This document shows, piece after piece, positions 12,058 through 24,119 of a DNA stretch of 64,000 nucleotides. This DNA is from Lamellibrachia luymesi (taxonomy: Eukaryota > Annelida > Polychaeta > Sabellida > Siboglinidae). A program made the translations under genes and the position numbers. The stretch spans positions 348,891 to 412,890 of the forward strand of contig SDWI01000346.1 in NCBI GenBank assembly GCA_009193005.1. Direction: 5' to 3'. The notes under the pieces are model-generated. The model was not told the origin of the DNA, did not search any database, and saw only the letters and a list, made by a program, of their open reading frames with translations. Numbering within the stretch: the stretch's first letter is position 1; every line of letters begins with the position of its first letter.

Positions 12058-12660
12058 GGGTTTGTGATATTTCATTTCGATTGTGTTTAATCAACGAAGG
12101 AGACTGTTGTGCTCGCTATAGCCACGTGACCCACGCAGAGAATTTGGCTGCAACTGATCGAGATGGCTCGGGAAGCTGGAGTGCATGGCCATGGTCTCAC
12201 TTCCGCCACAGTGCACGACTCGATCCAGCCTTTGGATGTGGCCTTTTTAGGGAAATACTAATATGATGCATTGAGGATGTGGATGAGAGAACATGTAATC
12301 AAACCAGTGACAACATGGCAAGTCACCGAAATTCTGAATGTGGCGTACAGAAAAGCGGCATCCGTTCCGAATGTGGCTTCAGGAAGGCAGGTATATATGT
12401 GGTCATTGACCATAGACGTATTCCAAGACTCCGACTTCGCTGCTGCTACAGTAACTAATGTAATCACGAAAGCTGCACAGGAGCACATTCTACGTACGTC
12501 ACATCTGACCCCAGCTGTTGCAGCTCCAGCACTGACAGCTGTTGCCATGGTCACTACACAAGAGCACAACCCTACGCCACCTCTGACCCCAGCTGTTCAG
12601 CACCAGCACTGACGTAGATGCTGTTGCCCTGGTCACTGCACAAGAGCACAACCCTACGCC
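12058..12660 (+). pseudogene. DDE_1-type (pogo/Tigger-like) transposase 3' fragment, copy 1
   Basis: The reading frame shows HDSIQPLDVAFLGKY (from about 12214), then an in-frame TAA at 12259, then YDALRMWMREHVIKPVTTWQ, ILNVAYRKAASV and, after a frameshift near 12385, GFRKAGIY; DVFQDSDF returns in the first frame. These follow the end of DDE_1 superfamily transposases (QPLDV..F......W...H...T...I......A...A..A..GF...GI.P....F.D.DF). The stop and frameshift show it is dead. It starts 6 bp after the N gap. Confidence 0.75.
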
Positions 12661-12727
12661 ACCTCTGACCCCTCCCTCCCTCCCTCTGATGCCATACTCT
12701 CTTCTCGACGGATTCACGAAGCCGAAC

Positions 12728-12730
12728 ACA

Positions 12731-12786
<56 letters not shown>

Positions 12787-12794
12787 CACACACA
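12728..12794. repeat. Microsatellite (CGCA)n
   Basis: A tetranucleotide CGCA run follows a short TCCC run. It separates transposase copy 1 from the region that holds the 16-bp inverted repeat. Confidence 0.95.
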
Positions 12795-12969
12795 ATTTAT
12801 TCTGTAGGGGAGACCGGGGCTGATTGTAACATACGTTCAACAGACAAAACTACTCATGCAAATGACTTCACGTGTGCTATCATAGATATGCATTAAAACA
12901 ATTCAAAGCTATTAATTTCGTATATTGGTATGTTACATGTTGTCGCAATGGTAAACATAATAACTGTAT

Positions 12970-13032
12970 GTTACAAATTACCCCGTTAGCTGTTACAACT
13001 TGCCCGGGGCCCGCATCGGGGTAATTTGTAAC
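12970..13032. repeat. Perfect 16-bp inverted repeat
   Basis: GTTACAAATTACCCCG (12970-12985) is exactly complementary to CGGGGTAATTTGTAAC (13017-13032). The 31-base loop contains CCCGGGGCCCG. Confidence 0.9.
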
Positions 13033-13080
13033 ACTTTGGAGGCGATGTGATAGGACGTGGGCGGTTGGCCTAAAAATATG

Positions 13081-13290
13081 GGAAGCGGTGGTCTAATTGG
13101 TATAGCACCCGCCTGTCGATCGAGAGGACGGTAGTTCGATTCCACCTCCGCCGTTAAGAAGCTTGGGTAATTTTTTTCACGCCACTTTGCCTGTCTTTCG
13201 GAAGATAAATTAAAACCTTTTGTCCTTTCTATTTGGTGTCTCTATGTCAGGGGAAGTAGAAGATGCCACGCAGGGAAATGAAAAAACCCT
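13081..13290 (+). mobile_element. tRNA-derived SINE, family A
   Basis: The head has an A box (TGGTCTAATTGG, about 13088) and a B box (AGTTCGATTCC, about 13133), as in a tRNA gene. It is followed by the family body GCCTGTCTTTCGGAAGATA, TTGGTGTCTCTATG and GGGAAGTAGAAGATGCC. The body marks it as a SINE and not a functional tRNA gene. Confidence 0.8.
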
Positions 13291-14689
13291 TAGCGCAATA
13301 TCAGAGAAGGACTTTGCTGAGTAATTATCCTGATCCAGAAAAATAGGTGGGAGGTTGGTCCCCAGGACAGGTTGAGACCCCTGTCACAACTCATCACCTT
13401 AGAAACCCCATAAAACGCATCATTGTGCAAATGTGTATTGCATTAAACATGTGTTTATCACTTGCTATATGCGGGAAATATTTGCGGTTTCGTTGACATT
13501 AAAACAGTTTCGATCGGGTAACAATTCAAAACGCAATCCTGAAAAAAACTTCCTACAACTAGCACCGGTCCCTCTACTAATAACATATTTTGTGGATGTG
13601 TTTGTTTGTTTGTTTTTTCCTTCATATCTCCGTTAGTTTCGCGTGAATGGGGAGAACATTTTGTAGTCGTGGTGGGGGGCCCGTCGGGGTGGAACAGTAC
13701 ATTTGTTTTCGAAATTCCCCTCGGGTGGGGTCCTGGGTGGTCAATATTTCTCTCCGGTGGCTAGACCGTCGAGAGCGCGCGCTCTCCGGTGGCCCGATCA
13801 TCGAGAGTGGCTCCCCATTGGTTGGACTGCGGGGTTGGATCTCCGGTAGTTGGACCTAGGGCCAATGGATGTCGCAATAGCAAAACACAATTTAATTTCG
13901 TTATATGGTTACAACTATGTAATGAGTTTTGTTGTTGTTGACAAAGCATATACTCGCGACTTTACATGGTGGAGGAATCTTCTTCTCATCGTGTCCTTCA
14001 CATCAGGTGTTGCCATTTTTGGGCGCTTGCCTTTGCCCGGTCCACGACGGTTGCTAGACCTTCCAGTGTGCACTGTCCAGCAATCGGCAACATGAGGTAG
14101 GGCATTGCTGGTCTTCTTCTGTGCAGTCAGATTGTTTGCTTGCAGCACAAGTTCCTCGTTGTCGTCTTTGTTCCGCCAATTCCGGTGCGCAGGCGGTTGA
14201 ATGATCGCCAGCGTAGCCACGATTGGCCAGACCCAGAGCTCCGGTAGGGATTCAGCTGGGTAGGGGTTGGGAAGGGTCTCAACCTCTCATCTCCCACCTG
14301 TTGTCGGGGCCAGCCTCCTATCTCCCACCTGTTTGTGGGGCAAGTCCCCCACCATTTTTGAGAGTCCACCTTCAGTGAGTCAGGGGCTAGTGATCCCGCG
14401 AATGCATGCAGGTATTTGAATTCCGTCACATTTTACAGTGGTATGCCTTCCAATGTTTATTCACATAAGTTGTGTGTATGTGTACGCATGCACACACGCA
14501 CGCAAGCACGCAAGCACATATATTATATTAATCGGCGGAGTTTTTGTCTGGTTGTCATCGAGATGAAACTCCATATCCTCGGAGGCTTCTTCCATACATC
14601 GAAGTGTTTTTCTGCCGCATCAGTTGGAGCGGACAGCAGAATAATGCATGGCTTCTGCAAAGTCGAGGTCATGCATCCGAAGTTCTGCA
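13291..14689. other. Intergenic stretch with no supported gene
   Basis: 13640-13870 holds degenerate GC-rich repeats related to those at 14690. On the minus strand 13915-14220 stays open for about 100 codons (ATLAIIQPPAHRNWRNKDDN and KGKRPKMATPDVKDTMRRRF) and looks faintly like mobile-element coding, but I recognise no family. Confidence 0.35.
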
Positions 14690-14940
14690 CTACCGTAGAC
14701 AGCAGCTCTCCCTGTGACCATACCGTAGAAAGCAGCTACTCGGTTGCCAAACCGTAGAGAACGGCTCCCAGTGGCCATGCCGTAGAGAGCGGTTCTCCGG
14801 TGGTCATACCGTCAAGAGCGGCTCCCCGGCGGCCAAACCGTATAGAGCGGTTCCCCGGTGGCCGTACCGTATACGTAGACAGCGGCTCTCGGGTGGCCGT
14901 ACCGTCAGGAGCGGCTCCCCGGTGGCCATACCGTGTGATA
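14690..14940. repeat. Degenerate minisatellite, about 35-bp unit
   Basis: About seven variable units are built on CCGTAGAGAGCGGCTCCCCG followed by GTGGCCATA. Related units occur at about 13740-13850, so the motif is dispersed locally. It is GC-rich compared with its surroundings. Confidence 0.7.
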
Positions 14941-15518
14941 TAGCTGTTGAGAGGGATCGGATCTTCGTTGGTTGGACAGCGGGGTCGGAACAATGGGGGA
15001 TCGGACATAGGGGCGGATCTATAAACTATTATTATATTTAACTTATCGTAATAGTATATATAATTAACTATTTAATCACAACCAACTGTCATTATGAGCA
15101 TACTCGTTCTTGTTGTATCTGTGACATATTGCTTTCGCATATAGGGCTTACAATACTTGTGTAATGTCGGCATCGGTCACGTAGTTGTGTAGCCTGTTTG
15201 TTAATGGCGGATGACGTGTTACGCTCCAGTCGCCACGTTATTAGACGCTTTTGCCCCAGCACTATTACGTCACTTGCTGGGAAACCCTGACGCGCAAAGC
15301 GTTATGTGGTCGATTGCAGTACCGTGAACCATGGCTACTCTGAATATTCCCCCCTTCAAAGATAGGCATTTTCAAGTGTTCGTATCATGTTATGGCTTTT
15401 TATTTGTTGGGTTAGCTCTGGCATGCATTGCAATATTAATGCACTATAACCGTCCCACTGCCTATTTTAAATGAGTTCAAAGTAGCAGTCAAACCGTATG
15501 TCGTGTCTCAAGTCTCAA

Positions 15519-15716
15519 GTAGTTATACTCCAAACAGCCCAATCTTGAGCTAACGCAGGAGTTTGGACCAACGGCTTTTAGTGTCTCTTCCGAAAGACAC
15601 GGGCAAAGTGGGGTTAACGAAATTGCCCAAGCTTCGAAACGGCGGAGGTGGAATCGAACCACTTTCCTCTCGATCGACAGGCGGGTGCTCTAACCATTAG
15701 ACCACCGCTCCCCTGG
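15519..15716 (-). mobile_element. tRNA-derived SINE, family A
   Basis: Read on the minus strand, it has the tRNA-like head with B box GGTTCGATTCC (about 15652-15662), CCGCCGTTTCGAAGCTTGGG, the GTGTCTTTCGGAAGAGAC body, and a 3' part ACTCCTGCGTTAG and GGGCTGTTTGGAGTAT shared with the copy at 41873. The middle of the body is shortened. It faces the copy at 13081. Confidence 0.8.
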
Positions 15717-16430
15717 GCATAGGGAGAGTTGCCGGGATTGGACCATGCAGTTCCTCGATCGGACCAGTGCTGTATATTCGGCATAATATTCCATGTTACT
15801 GTATACCGTGACATCTTCTATCGGTTATGTCATTCATCAGTGGCAGTTCGGATGACACGGTAGGATTCGACGAAATAGCGGTACTTCTAAATATTTATCA
15901 CCGCAAGTAGGTTTTCTGTGTCATAATAATCAGGCCGTGATCAGTTATCAGTAGGGGGTATACAACATCCTTACAGGTGAAAACGTGTGTCCGTAGAGAG
16001 CATAGGAGCGATAATATGAATTTTAAAGTGGATGTCGTCTGCTTGTGATGACAATGCAATATTTTAACATGTGAAATTCCATGATTTGACCACTGCAGTT
16101 GCCACAATTGGACCAGAGATCCACATAAGGGTATGCCATCAATATATGTGTATAATTATTCCAATGCAGTTTATTAATTACTAGAAAGTAATATTAGACA
16201 AGGGAGCAATTGTAATAATGCAAATAAAGGAAGTTGCTAAGTAGTACAATTGAGGGAACTTAAAATTGTAACGGAACACATTTAGTCACAGGTAAATTTA
16301 CATTGTTTCGGACTACCAAAGACTTGATATTTTCTGAGGGTTTACATAAATGTAGTGCCAATATTCATATATAAACGGATGAGGATGACAAATGGTGGAC
16401 CTCATGGGGGGGGAGCTGGATGTCCAATGA
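15717..16430. other. Intergenic, nothing recognised
   Basis: A+T-rich sequence between a SINE and the second transposase copy. No coding, RNA or repeat signal that I can support. Confidence 0.5.
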
Positions 16431-16431
16431 G

Positions 16432-17044
16432 GGGTTTGTGATATTTCATTTCGATTGTGTTTAATCAACGAAGGAGACTGTTGTGCTCGCTATAGCCACG
16501 TGACCCACGCAGAGAATTTGGCTGCAACTGATCGAGATGGCTCGGGAAGCTGGAGTGCATGGCCATGGTCTCACTTCCGCCACAGTGCACGACTCGATCC
16601 AGCCTTTGGATGTGGCCTTTTTAGGGAAATACTAATATGATGCATTGAGGATGTGGATGAGAGAACATGTAATCAAACCAGTGACAACATGGCAAGTCAC
16701 CGAAATTCTGAATGTGGCGTACAGAAAAGCGGCATCCGTTCCGAATGTGGCTTCAGGAAGGCAGGTATATATGTGGTCATTGACCATAGACGTATTCCAA
16801 GACTCCGACTTCGCTGCTGCTACAGTAACTAATGTAATCACGAAAGCTGCACAGGAGCACATTCTACGTACGTCACATCTGACCCCAGCTGTTGCAGCTC
16901 CAGCACTGACAGCTGTTGCCATGGTCACTACACAAGAGCACAACCCTACGCCACCTCTGACCCCAGCTGTTCAGCACCAGCACTGACGTACATGCTGTTG
17001 CCCTGGTCACTGCACAAGAGCACAACCCTACGCCACCTCTGACC
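16432..17044 (+). pseudogene. DDE_1-type transposase 3' fragment, copy 2
   Basis: This copy carries the same sequence as 12058-12670 at an offset of 4374, with a single difference that I noticed (GTAGATG against GTACATG). It has the same stop codon and the same frameshift. The flanks differ: this copy is preceded by ordinary sequence and followed by two more copies of an 82-bp repeat. Confidence 0.75.
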
Positions 17045-17165
17045 CCAGCTGTTCAGCACCAGCACTGACGTACATGCTGTTGCCCTGATCACTGAACAAG
17101 AGCACAACCCATACGCCACCTCTGACCCCAGCTGTTCAGCACCAGCACTGACAGCTGCTGCCATG
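16935..17165. repeat. 82-bp tandem repeat, about three units
   Basis: Units contain CCTACGCCACCTCTGACCCC, AGCTGTTCAGCACCAGCACTG and a GCTGTTGCCCTGG core, with CAGCACCAGCACTGA at 16972, 17054 and 17137. About one and a half units are also present at the end of transposase copy 1 (12540-12660). Confidence 0.85.
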
Positions 17166-17449
17166 GAAGGTGTACAAGAGTTAATGCCCACCGAAGAAGG
17201 AAACTATAGTTAAACAAAGCAAAGTCGGACCGGAGAAAGCTAGATCGACCTACTAGGCATACACCCAACCGAGATCCCAGTACTTCTAATTAAGACCATT
17301 GCAACTCAATCGAGAGCACACAACAGCTCTGATCCATCCTAACCTAGTCGATTGCAGCTCATCATGGACGTCGAATTCGAAGGCTGCAGAACTGGTCAGT
17401 GCATGGTACCCCGTTTTGTACTATGGTAAAATATACCCAGGCATAATAT

Positions 17450-17650
17450 GCGACGAGTAATGGATGTGATGAAAGAAACTGTGGCGGTGCAGCGCATGTA
17501 AATTGTGGGACAGAACAGGTTTCGATGGCCTTTGAAGTATGACACCGCAGAATGCGAATTGCAGTTGACCCTATATGCAGGCAGAGTGAGACGAGTAATG
17601 GATGTGATGAAAGACTATATATGGTGTCAATGCATGCAGTTGCGAGACAG
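17450..17650. repeat. Short direct duplication, 139-bp offset
   Basis: ACGAGTAATGGATGTGATGA occurs at 17452 and 17591 with related flanks (GCATG near the end and GAGACAGCACA against GGGACAGAACA). No gene was recognised from 17660 to 18945. Confidence 0.6.
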
Positions 17651-18947
17651 CACATCTTGTGATGGGCTCTAAAGCTAGAATATCTATCATTTCCACTAGC
17701 CTAGCTATTCCGGAGCCATTGACAGAAGACAATAAACATTAGACCCTGTTAACATTTAATTAATTTTATGTTTATAATGACCACTATATTTTACTCAAGT
17801 ATTAATTCAAAACGTGGTCTATATTATTTGTTCGTTTGTCCAGTCGAAGAAGACATGGGACATTGTGCATGTAGGGTAGATGGAACTACAAAGGTTATAA
17901 ACACTGGTATTTATACTTTATTTGACTAATAATAACTATCTTTATTATTGTTCCAATGAACACTATATTACTTCTGTATCAATTCATAATGATAGACCCC
18001 CTGTGAACGTGGCAAATATTACGTTAAAGGACAACGTATATATAGGCCTACATCGGAAGTAGTGTCAATGTAAAGACAAAGTATTGGCAGCCGACAAATA
18101 TTAACCAACACCCCCCCCCGTACTGTAGAACGACATGACTACGACTGACACCCCCCTGCCAACAAGCCTAGATTAGACCCGCCTTTGTCTGTTCAAAACT
18201 ATTTCGCTGTTTTAGGTGTCTGCTATATGCAGCGCATCGATGTGATGTACCATGACCATGTTGCCCAGCCGCTTGCCTGCATGGCAAGGCTCTCGCCAGC
18301 ATGCAGCATAAATCCGCGTAGTCAAGCGCGTAGCCCAGCCCCAGAGCCAAGGAAAGCTAAACAAACGTTGAATACCTCGTGCATTTAATTTAATTTAGCT
18401 GTTCTGCTTCGACACTCGACGCATCTGAACATTATCTTCAAAAATGGCACATTTGTCCCTAACTGATTGGTCGATAGTATTGTTTGTGAAACAAAATTAT
18501 ATTTTGTCCAGGGACCAGGGTAACATCGAAGACAAGGCCGCTTCGGGTCATTAGCATCTTCTTGAGCAAATAGTCATTCGCCATTCATACGCCATTCACA
18601 AAACCGTTGTGAATCTAAAGAGGTTTATGCAAAATGTGCTTTATATATAGTGTATGTGTTGAATATAGCAAGTATTGATGTCGTGTGATGCATTTGGGTT
18701 TGCACAATTGAAAATTATGCCATTGAAATCGAAAGGCGAACTATTTCTTTGTGATGCGTGTGTATCAGGCAGTTGTGCGGTTTCGAAATGGCCGCTGGTT
18801 GACGACTGTAGTGCGGCAGAAAAACTGGAAAGAGTTTCCAGTTGTTCGCTACTGATGCGAAATTATGAATTTCTATTTACATGATCAAATTAACCAAATA
18901 TGTACTAAACACAGGTATGTATAAGCACTATTTTAATCAGTGATATG

Positions 18948-20030
18948 TTGTTTTAGAGTGCATCTCAAGTATCACACTCGTTTTGGCGTCACCATCCCTC
19001 CTTCAGGTGTTTCCTGCCTTCGACGGCTTCGTATAACTATACTTGGTCGTAGTATGTTTCGGCCGATATCTTGATACGTTATATTCGTCTTTTGAATCGT
19101 TCACAATTGATCGTCGTCCACTATGAAACAAATAGAGATTCCCAATGTTTCATTTCAAATAACACCGCATGCTATGAAATCACCATCAATTGGCTTCATT
19201 TTCCAGTCCGAGGGGTAGAACCCAGAATGACAACAACAGGGTGGATGTTTGTTTTCTTTTTTTGATACTTCTTTTCGTTAGTTGAATTTGGTGTGACAAC
19301 CTTATTTGACGCTTAGTCATGTTATCTGAAGTTTTATTGTGTGGGGTGTATCCCATAAAATTGTCGTGTGCGAGGCAGTATTTCATTGTTAAACAAGCAA
19401 TATAGTCAAACCTGTTTCGAATTGCAGAGCATGTAAGAAGTAATATACAACTGTAATATACAGTGTGCGTTCTATTAGTCTTGTTTTAGAGTGCATCTCA
19501 AGTATCACACTTGTTTTGGCGTCACCATCCCTCCCTCAGGTGTTTCCTACCTTCGACGGCTTCGTATAACTATACTTGGTCGTAGTATGTTTCGGCCGAT
19601 ATCTTGATATGTTCTATTCGTCTTTTGAATCGTTCACAATTGATCATCGTCCACTATGAAACAAATAGAGATTCCCAATGTTTCATTTCAAATAACACCG
19701 CATGCTATGTAATCACCATCAATTGGCTTCATTTTCGAGTCCGAGGGGTAGAACCCAGAATGACAACATCTCTGGCACAGGGTGGATGTTTGTTTTCTTT
19801 TTTGCTACTTCTTTTCGTTAGTTAGAATTTGGTGTGACAACCTTATTTGACACTTAGTCATGTTATCTGAAGTTTTATTGTGTGGGGTGTATCCCATAAA
19901 ATTGTCGTGTGCGAGGCAGTATTTCATTGTTAAACAAGCAATATAGTCAAACCTGTTTCGAATGGCAGAGCATGTAAGAAGTTCACTGTAATATACAACT
20001 GTAATATACAGTGTGCTTTAATTAGTTCCA
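18948..20030. repeat. Tandem duplication, unit about 533 bp
   Basis: TTTTAGAGTGCATCTCAAGT starts both units (18951 and 19484), and similarity continues to AGCATGTAAGAAG and GTAATATACAGTGTGC at their ends. The second unit has a few insertions (TCTCTGGCAC near 19768; an extra TTCACTGTAA near its end). No protein or RNA family recognised. Confidence 0.9.
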
Positions 20031-20124
20031 TTCTTAAACATGATTAATTAATTTTTTTTTTTTTATCATTATGAGTCCGTTTTGTCACCATTTAAAAAAA
20101 AAGGCAGTGGCTACGTGTACATGA

Positions 20125-20238
20125 GCCGTATTTTAGACCTCCAGTCTAAAAGTACGGCAATCATTCTCTATATGTGCATACCTTTGGATTTCTGGTTATG
20201 TGAGCCGTATTTTTAGCAGTCAGTTATAAAAGTACGGC
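20125..20238. repeat. Two related hairpins in tandem
   Basis: GCCGTATTTTAGAC (20125-20138) pairs with GTCTAAAAGTACGGC (20144-20158) with one bulged base. A diverged copy follows 79 bases later (GCCGTATTTTTAGCAG against TTATAAAAGTACGGC, 20204-20238). Confidence 0.7.
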
Positions 20239-20270
20239 AGTCATTTTATATGTATCTACCGATAGATGTA

Positions 20271-20355
<85 letters not shown>
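20271..20355. repeat. Microsatellite (GT)n then (GTGC)n
   Basis: A dinucleotide run passes into a tetranucleotide run, the complement of the CA/CGCA tracts elsewhere in the window. Confidence 0.95.
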
Positions 20356-20739
20356 AACACAAAGTAGCATTGTAGTGAACAGAATATAGTTTTATTAACC
20401 ATACAAAAATGCAATATAGAGGGAAGGATGCGTTGAATACATAACTGAAATTTGGTTACACCAGATCAGAAAATATTAGGGTTGACTAATGAGGCGGTTT
20501 AATAAATTGATCATCCTTTGATATAAAATACTTGCTAATATGTATAATTGTATACATTTCTATAGAAAATTTTTAAATGTTTATATTATATGCTGTGTAT
20601 GGAACATACCTAATCAAAGACGTTTCTTGCTGTACTAATAACAGAAATCCAGGCACATCATACTAAATTAATTATAAATTGACATATTTTTGAAATGCTA
20701 AAACAATACTCACACACGTGAAATATACCAAAATATATG

Positions 20740-21640
20740 TGTCTAAATATCTATACTAATAACATAAATCCTGGCACAACATACTAAATTACTTATCAGT
20801 GGATATCATTTCTACATGTTAACACAAAACTGACAGACATGGAACATACTTAATAATTATAAAAGATGTGTCTAAATATCTATACTAATAACATAAATCC
20901 TGGCACAACATACTAAATTACTTATCAATGGATATCAATTCTACATGTTAACACAAAACTGACAGACATGGAACATACTTAATAATTATAAAAGATGTGT
21001 CTAAATATCTATACTAATAACATAAATCCTGGCACAACATACTAAATTACTTATCAATGGATATCAATTCTACATGTTAACACAAAACTGACAGACATGG
21101 AACATACTTAATAATTATAAAAGATGTGTCTAAATATCTATACTAATAACATAAATCCTGGCACAACATACTAAATTACTTATCAATGGATATCAATTCT
21201 ACATGTTAACACAAAACTGACAGACATGGAACATACTTAATAATTATAAAAGATGTGTCTAAATATCTATACTAATAACATAAATCCTGGCACAACATAC
21301 TAAATTACTTATCAATGGATATCAATTCTACATGTTAACACAAAACTGACAGACATGGAACATACTTAATAATTATAAAAGATGTGTCTAAATATCTATA
21401 CTAATAACGGAAATCCTGGTGCATCATACTAAATTAAATCACCAATGACATTATCTACATGTGAAAACAAAACTCATGCACATGGAATATACCAAAATAG
21501 ACAGTTAAAAAAATAAAGTCTAATACTAATAATAGAAATCCTATCACAACATATGTACTAAATTAATTATCATTGGATGTCATTTCTACATGCTAACACA
21601 AAACTGACATGGAACAGACATTAAAAAACTTGTCTAAATA
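20740..21640. repeat. 129-bp tandem repeat, about five near-identical units with diverged edges
   Basis: Units contain GATGTGTCTAAATATCTATA, CTAATAACATAAATCCTGGC, ACAACATACTAAATTACTTA and ACACAAAACTGACAGACATG. TCTAAATATC recurs at 20871, 21000 and 21129 (period 129). The units at both ends are diverged, as expected when the centre of an array is homogenised. The sequence is A+T-rich with no coding frame. Confidence 0.93.
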
Positions 21641-21896
21641 TCTTACTCTACCAATACCGGAAATCCAATCTACATTCTAACTCGCAAATTGTGTACATGC
21701 AACATACATAAAAAATGTGCCTAAATCTCTTACTACACTCGTACACTCAAAATATATGTAGTACAAAACTCATGTACATACATAGAACACGCTAACATAG
21801 TAATTCTGTCCATGTTATGTGAAACTGGTCTATGTAGAACATAATGATTTACATTGAAGAATCACCTGAAAATCAAGGTAGTGTGAACTGTTAACA

Positions 21897-22225
21897 CATT
21901 GTGATGGGCAGCACACTCACACAGAGAACTAGTGATAGACCAACACACTGTGATGGGCAGCACATTCACACAGAGAACTAGTGATAGACCAACACACTGT
22001 GATGGGCAGCACACTCACACAGAGAACTAGTGATAGACCAACACACTGTGATGGGCAGCTCACTCACACACAGAATTAGTGATAGACCAACACACTGTGA
22101 TGGGCAGCTCACTCACACAGAGAATTAGTGATAGACCAACACACTGATGGGCAGCACACTCACACAGGGAATTAGTGATAGACCAACACATTGTGATGGG
22201 CAGCACACTCACACAAAGAACTAGT
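21897..22225. repeat. 49-bp tandem repeat, about seven units
   Basis: Units read TGTGATGGGCAGCACACTCA, CACAGAGAACTAGTGATAGA and CCAACACAC. TGATGGGCAGC recurs at 21902, 21951 and 22000. No coding frame is kept. Confidence 0.93.
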
Positions 22226-22229
22226 AAGA

Positions 22230-23490
22230 TAGAGAGCATGGTAAGCAGAAGAGGGTGGTAGACAGAGAACAGGAAGAATTCTGATGGAGGGTAGTGTTAG
22301 GAGAGATCTTGGACAGGGGCCAAGATAGGGAGAATGGCGCTAATACAACTAATGTAAACATCCCGTGTCAATATGTACCCGATATTTGCTGAATAAGAGA
22401 TATTGTTGCAGATAATCAATAAAAAAAATCAAATATGATACAACGCTAAGGGGCATTTTACCGTGCTCCATTTTGCTAAAAATCCTTGAAGTGCTCAGGT
22501 ATAGCTACTTAGTACTGGGTTAAAATATAAGGACATCAAATTTTTTACTATTGTTTGACTTGACACGGAATAACCCTACTGTGAAACATTTCTATGTAGA
22601 ACACACTAATGTAAAACAACACTAATGTAAAACATTTCTACACACTGATGTAAAGCATATGTACATGGCACACTAATGTAAATTTTCTCAATATGGCATC
22701 ATGGTATTAATATACTAACTAATGTGTATAGTGTGTATGTGAATGTGTGTGCCGGGTGTATGCGCACGGTGAATGCATCGTAACATCTAAGCACACATGT
22801 ATATATGGCAGACACTGAAGTGTTGTCAACAACAAGCTTCGTGGCATCTTTCGACAGCTGTATCCGCACACCAGCTGTTGTTGGGTAGTGCTGAAATTTT
22901 TTTTTTACAATGTGCTATGCAAACCAGCCATAGATCATGAATACATAAACATTAAGGAATATCAATGACCATACACTAAAGCCTTTTATGCAGGACTACT
23001 CCGATATATACATTATTCATTGGCACCATCTAACGAGCTTTGATTTACCAATATACGTGAATTCCCATTGGCCTACGATTTCGAAGCTACATTATCATTA
23101 ACCACGTAGCCCAGCATCGGCATTCACTAACCCCAGTTTTCTAGACTTGATCCCTAACACTAATAGTAATACTAGTAATATAGCAACAACTACGTTGCTA
23201 GATTAACAACACACATGATCAGAATAAACTGATACATAAAATACAAATAAACACAAATGTGTAAATGTCCAGGAGGATAACCAACTAGCTAGAACATCCA
23301 TAACTGTAACATGAACGATAATGCAGCTATGCGATGTAAATTAGGATTTTTTAATTAGGTTGTTACCAAACGTTGACGTTGCAATGTTAGTAAAACAAAT
23401 AAAGAATCCATGCCTAAAGAATGATTACTGATGGGTCTGTTGTTGCCCTTTGCAGTTCGATTTGAATGTTTTTCCACTGCGTATACAATG
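22230..23490. other. Intergenic, no supported gene
   Basis: Several short loose repeats of ACACTAATGTAAAACATTTC occur at about 22600-22690. I see nothing else that I can support. Confidence 0.4.
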
Positions 23491-23499
23491 ATACTACTG

Positions 23500-23694
23500 T
23501 CAGTAGTTGATCTCGGCAAAAACTAGATCTTTATTTACCGTTTCTGCAACATTAGGACAGCTCTTTTTGTGTGATTCTATCGATCTTGAGCTGCGCGTGT
23601 ACAAGTTGGCTAACTTTGATTGCTCGTAATAGCCGATTGTTCTTTCTAAATGAGATAAACTAGAAAAAATCACGCCAACTTGTATTTCTGCCAT
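23500..23694 (-). pseudogene. ZSWIM3-like N-terminal module, gene fragment
   Basis: The minus strand encodes 64 residues from MAEIQVGVIFSSLSHLERTI through YYEQSKLANLYTRSSRSIES and ending KDLVFAEINY before a stop. The pattern G..F.SL..LE..I..YE....LY.R.SR.IE......N..L...EI.Y fits, from memory, the N-terminal (FAR1/MULE-derived) module of ZSWIM3-type proteins. In those proteins it should continue with C.HGG; here it is cut by TGA. It may be a single exon with a lost donor, or a dead copy. Upstream on the same strand, AG|GTAAGT at 23969/23968 is a strong donor and could belong to a 5' exon. Confidence 0.4.
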
Positions 23695-24119
23695 CTTGAT
23701 CAAACACGGTTAATTTTCGTACAGGTCGATTAAAGTGTTCTGCGCACTGTGTTTGTCTGCATGTGTGATTAACACACTGCTCGTGTGAACACATTGTTGA
23801 GATCATTTGAACGTTGCCCTTGTTCACAACACGCTGTAACATTCCTGGAGTCTTCTCCAGCGGTAGAATTCCCGGCCCTGGACTGATTACCACATTCAGT
23901 AACTTCCTCGTGTTTACATGGATTAAATACGATTAGGAGTCATGACGAAACACATGGTCATTACTTACCTACACACTGTCGTGGCATTCGTCGGCATCGT
24001 CTAAGAGGTCAGTCTGCTTGTCTCTCGGCTGCCACCCAAGCACCGACATGATATTTCGTTGGTTGGCGCTGAAGGTTTCGATTTGGAGCAGGAAATGAAA
24101 AACGAAAACTGATGCGCGT

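Noticed and set aside
11225..12266. Long open frames of 250-320 codons
   Set aside because: Almost all of their length is the N gap.
13081..13160. Functional tRNA gene
   Set aside because: A and B boxes are present, but the downstream body is shared with other SINE copies, so this is a SINE head. The same holds at 15652, 31448, 43832 and 49527.
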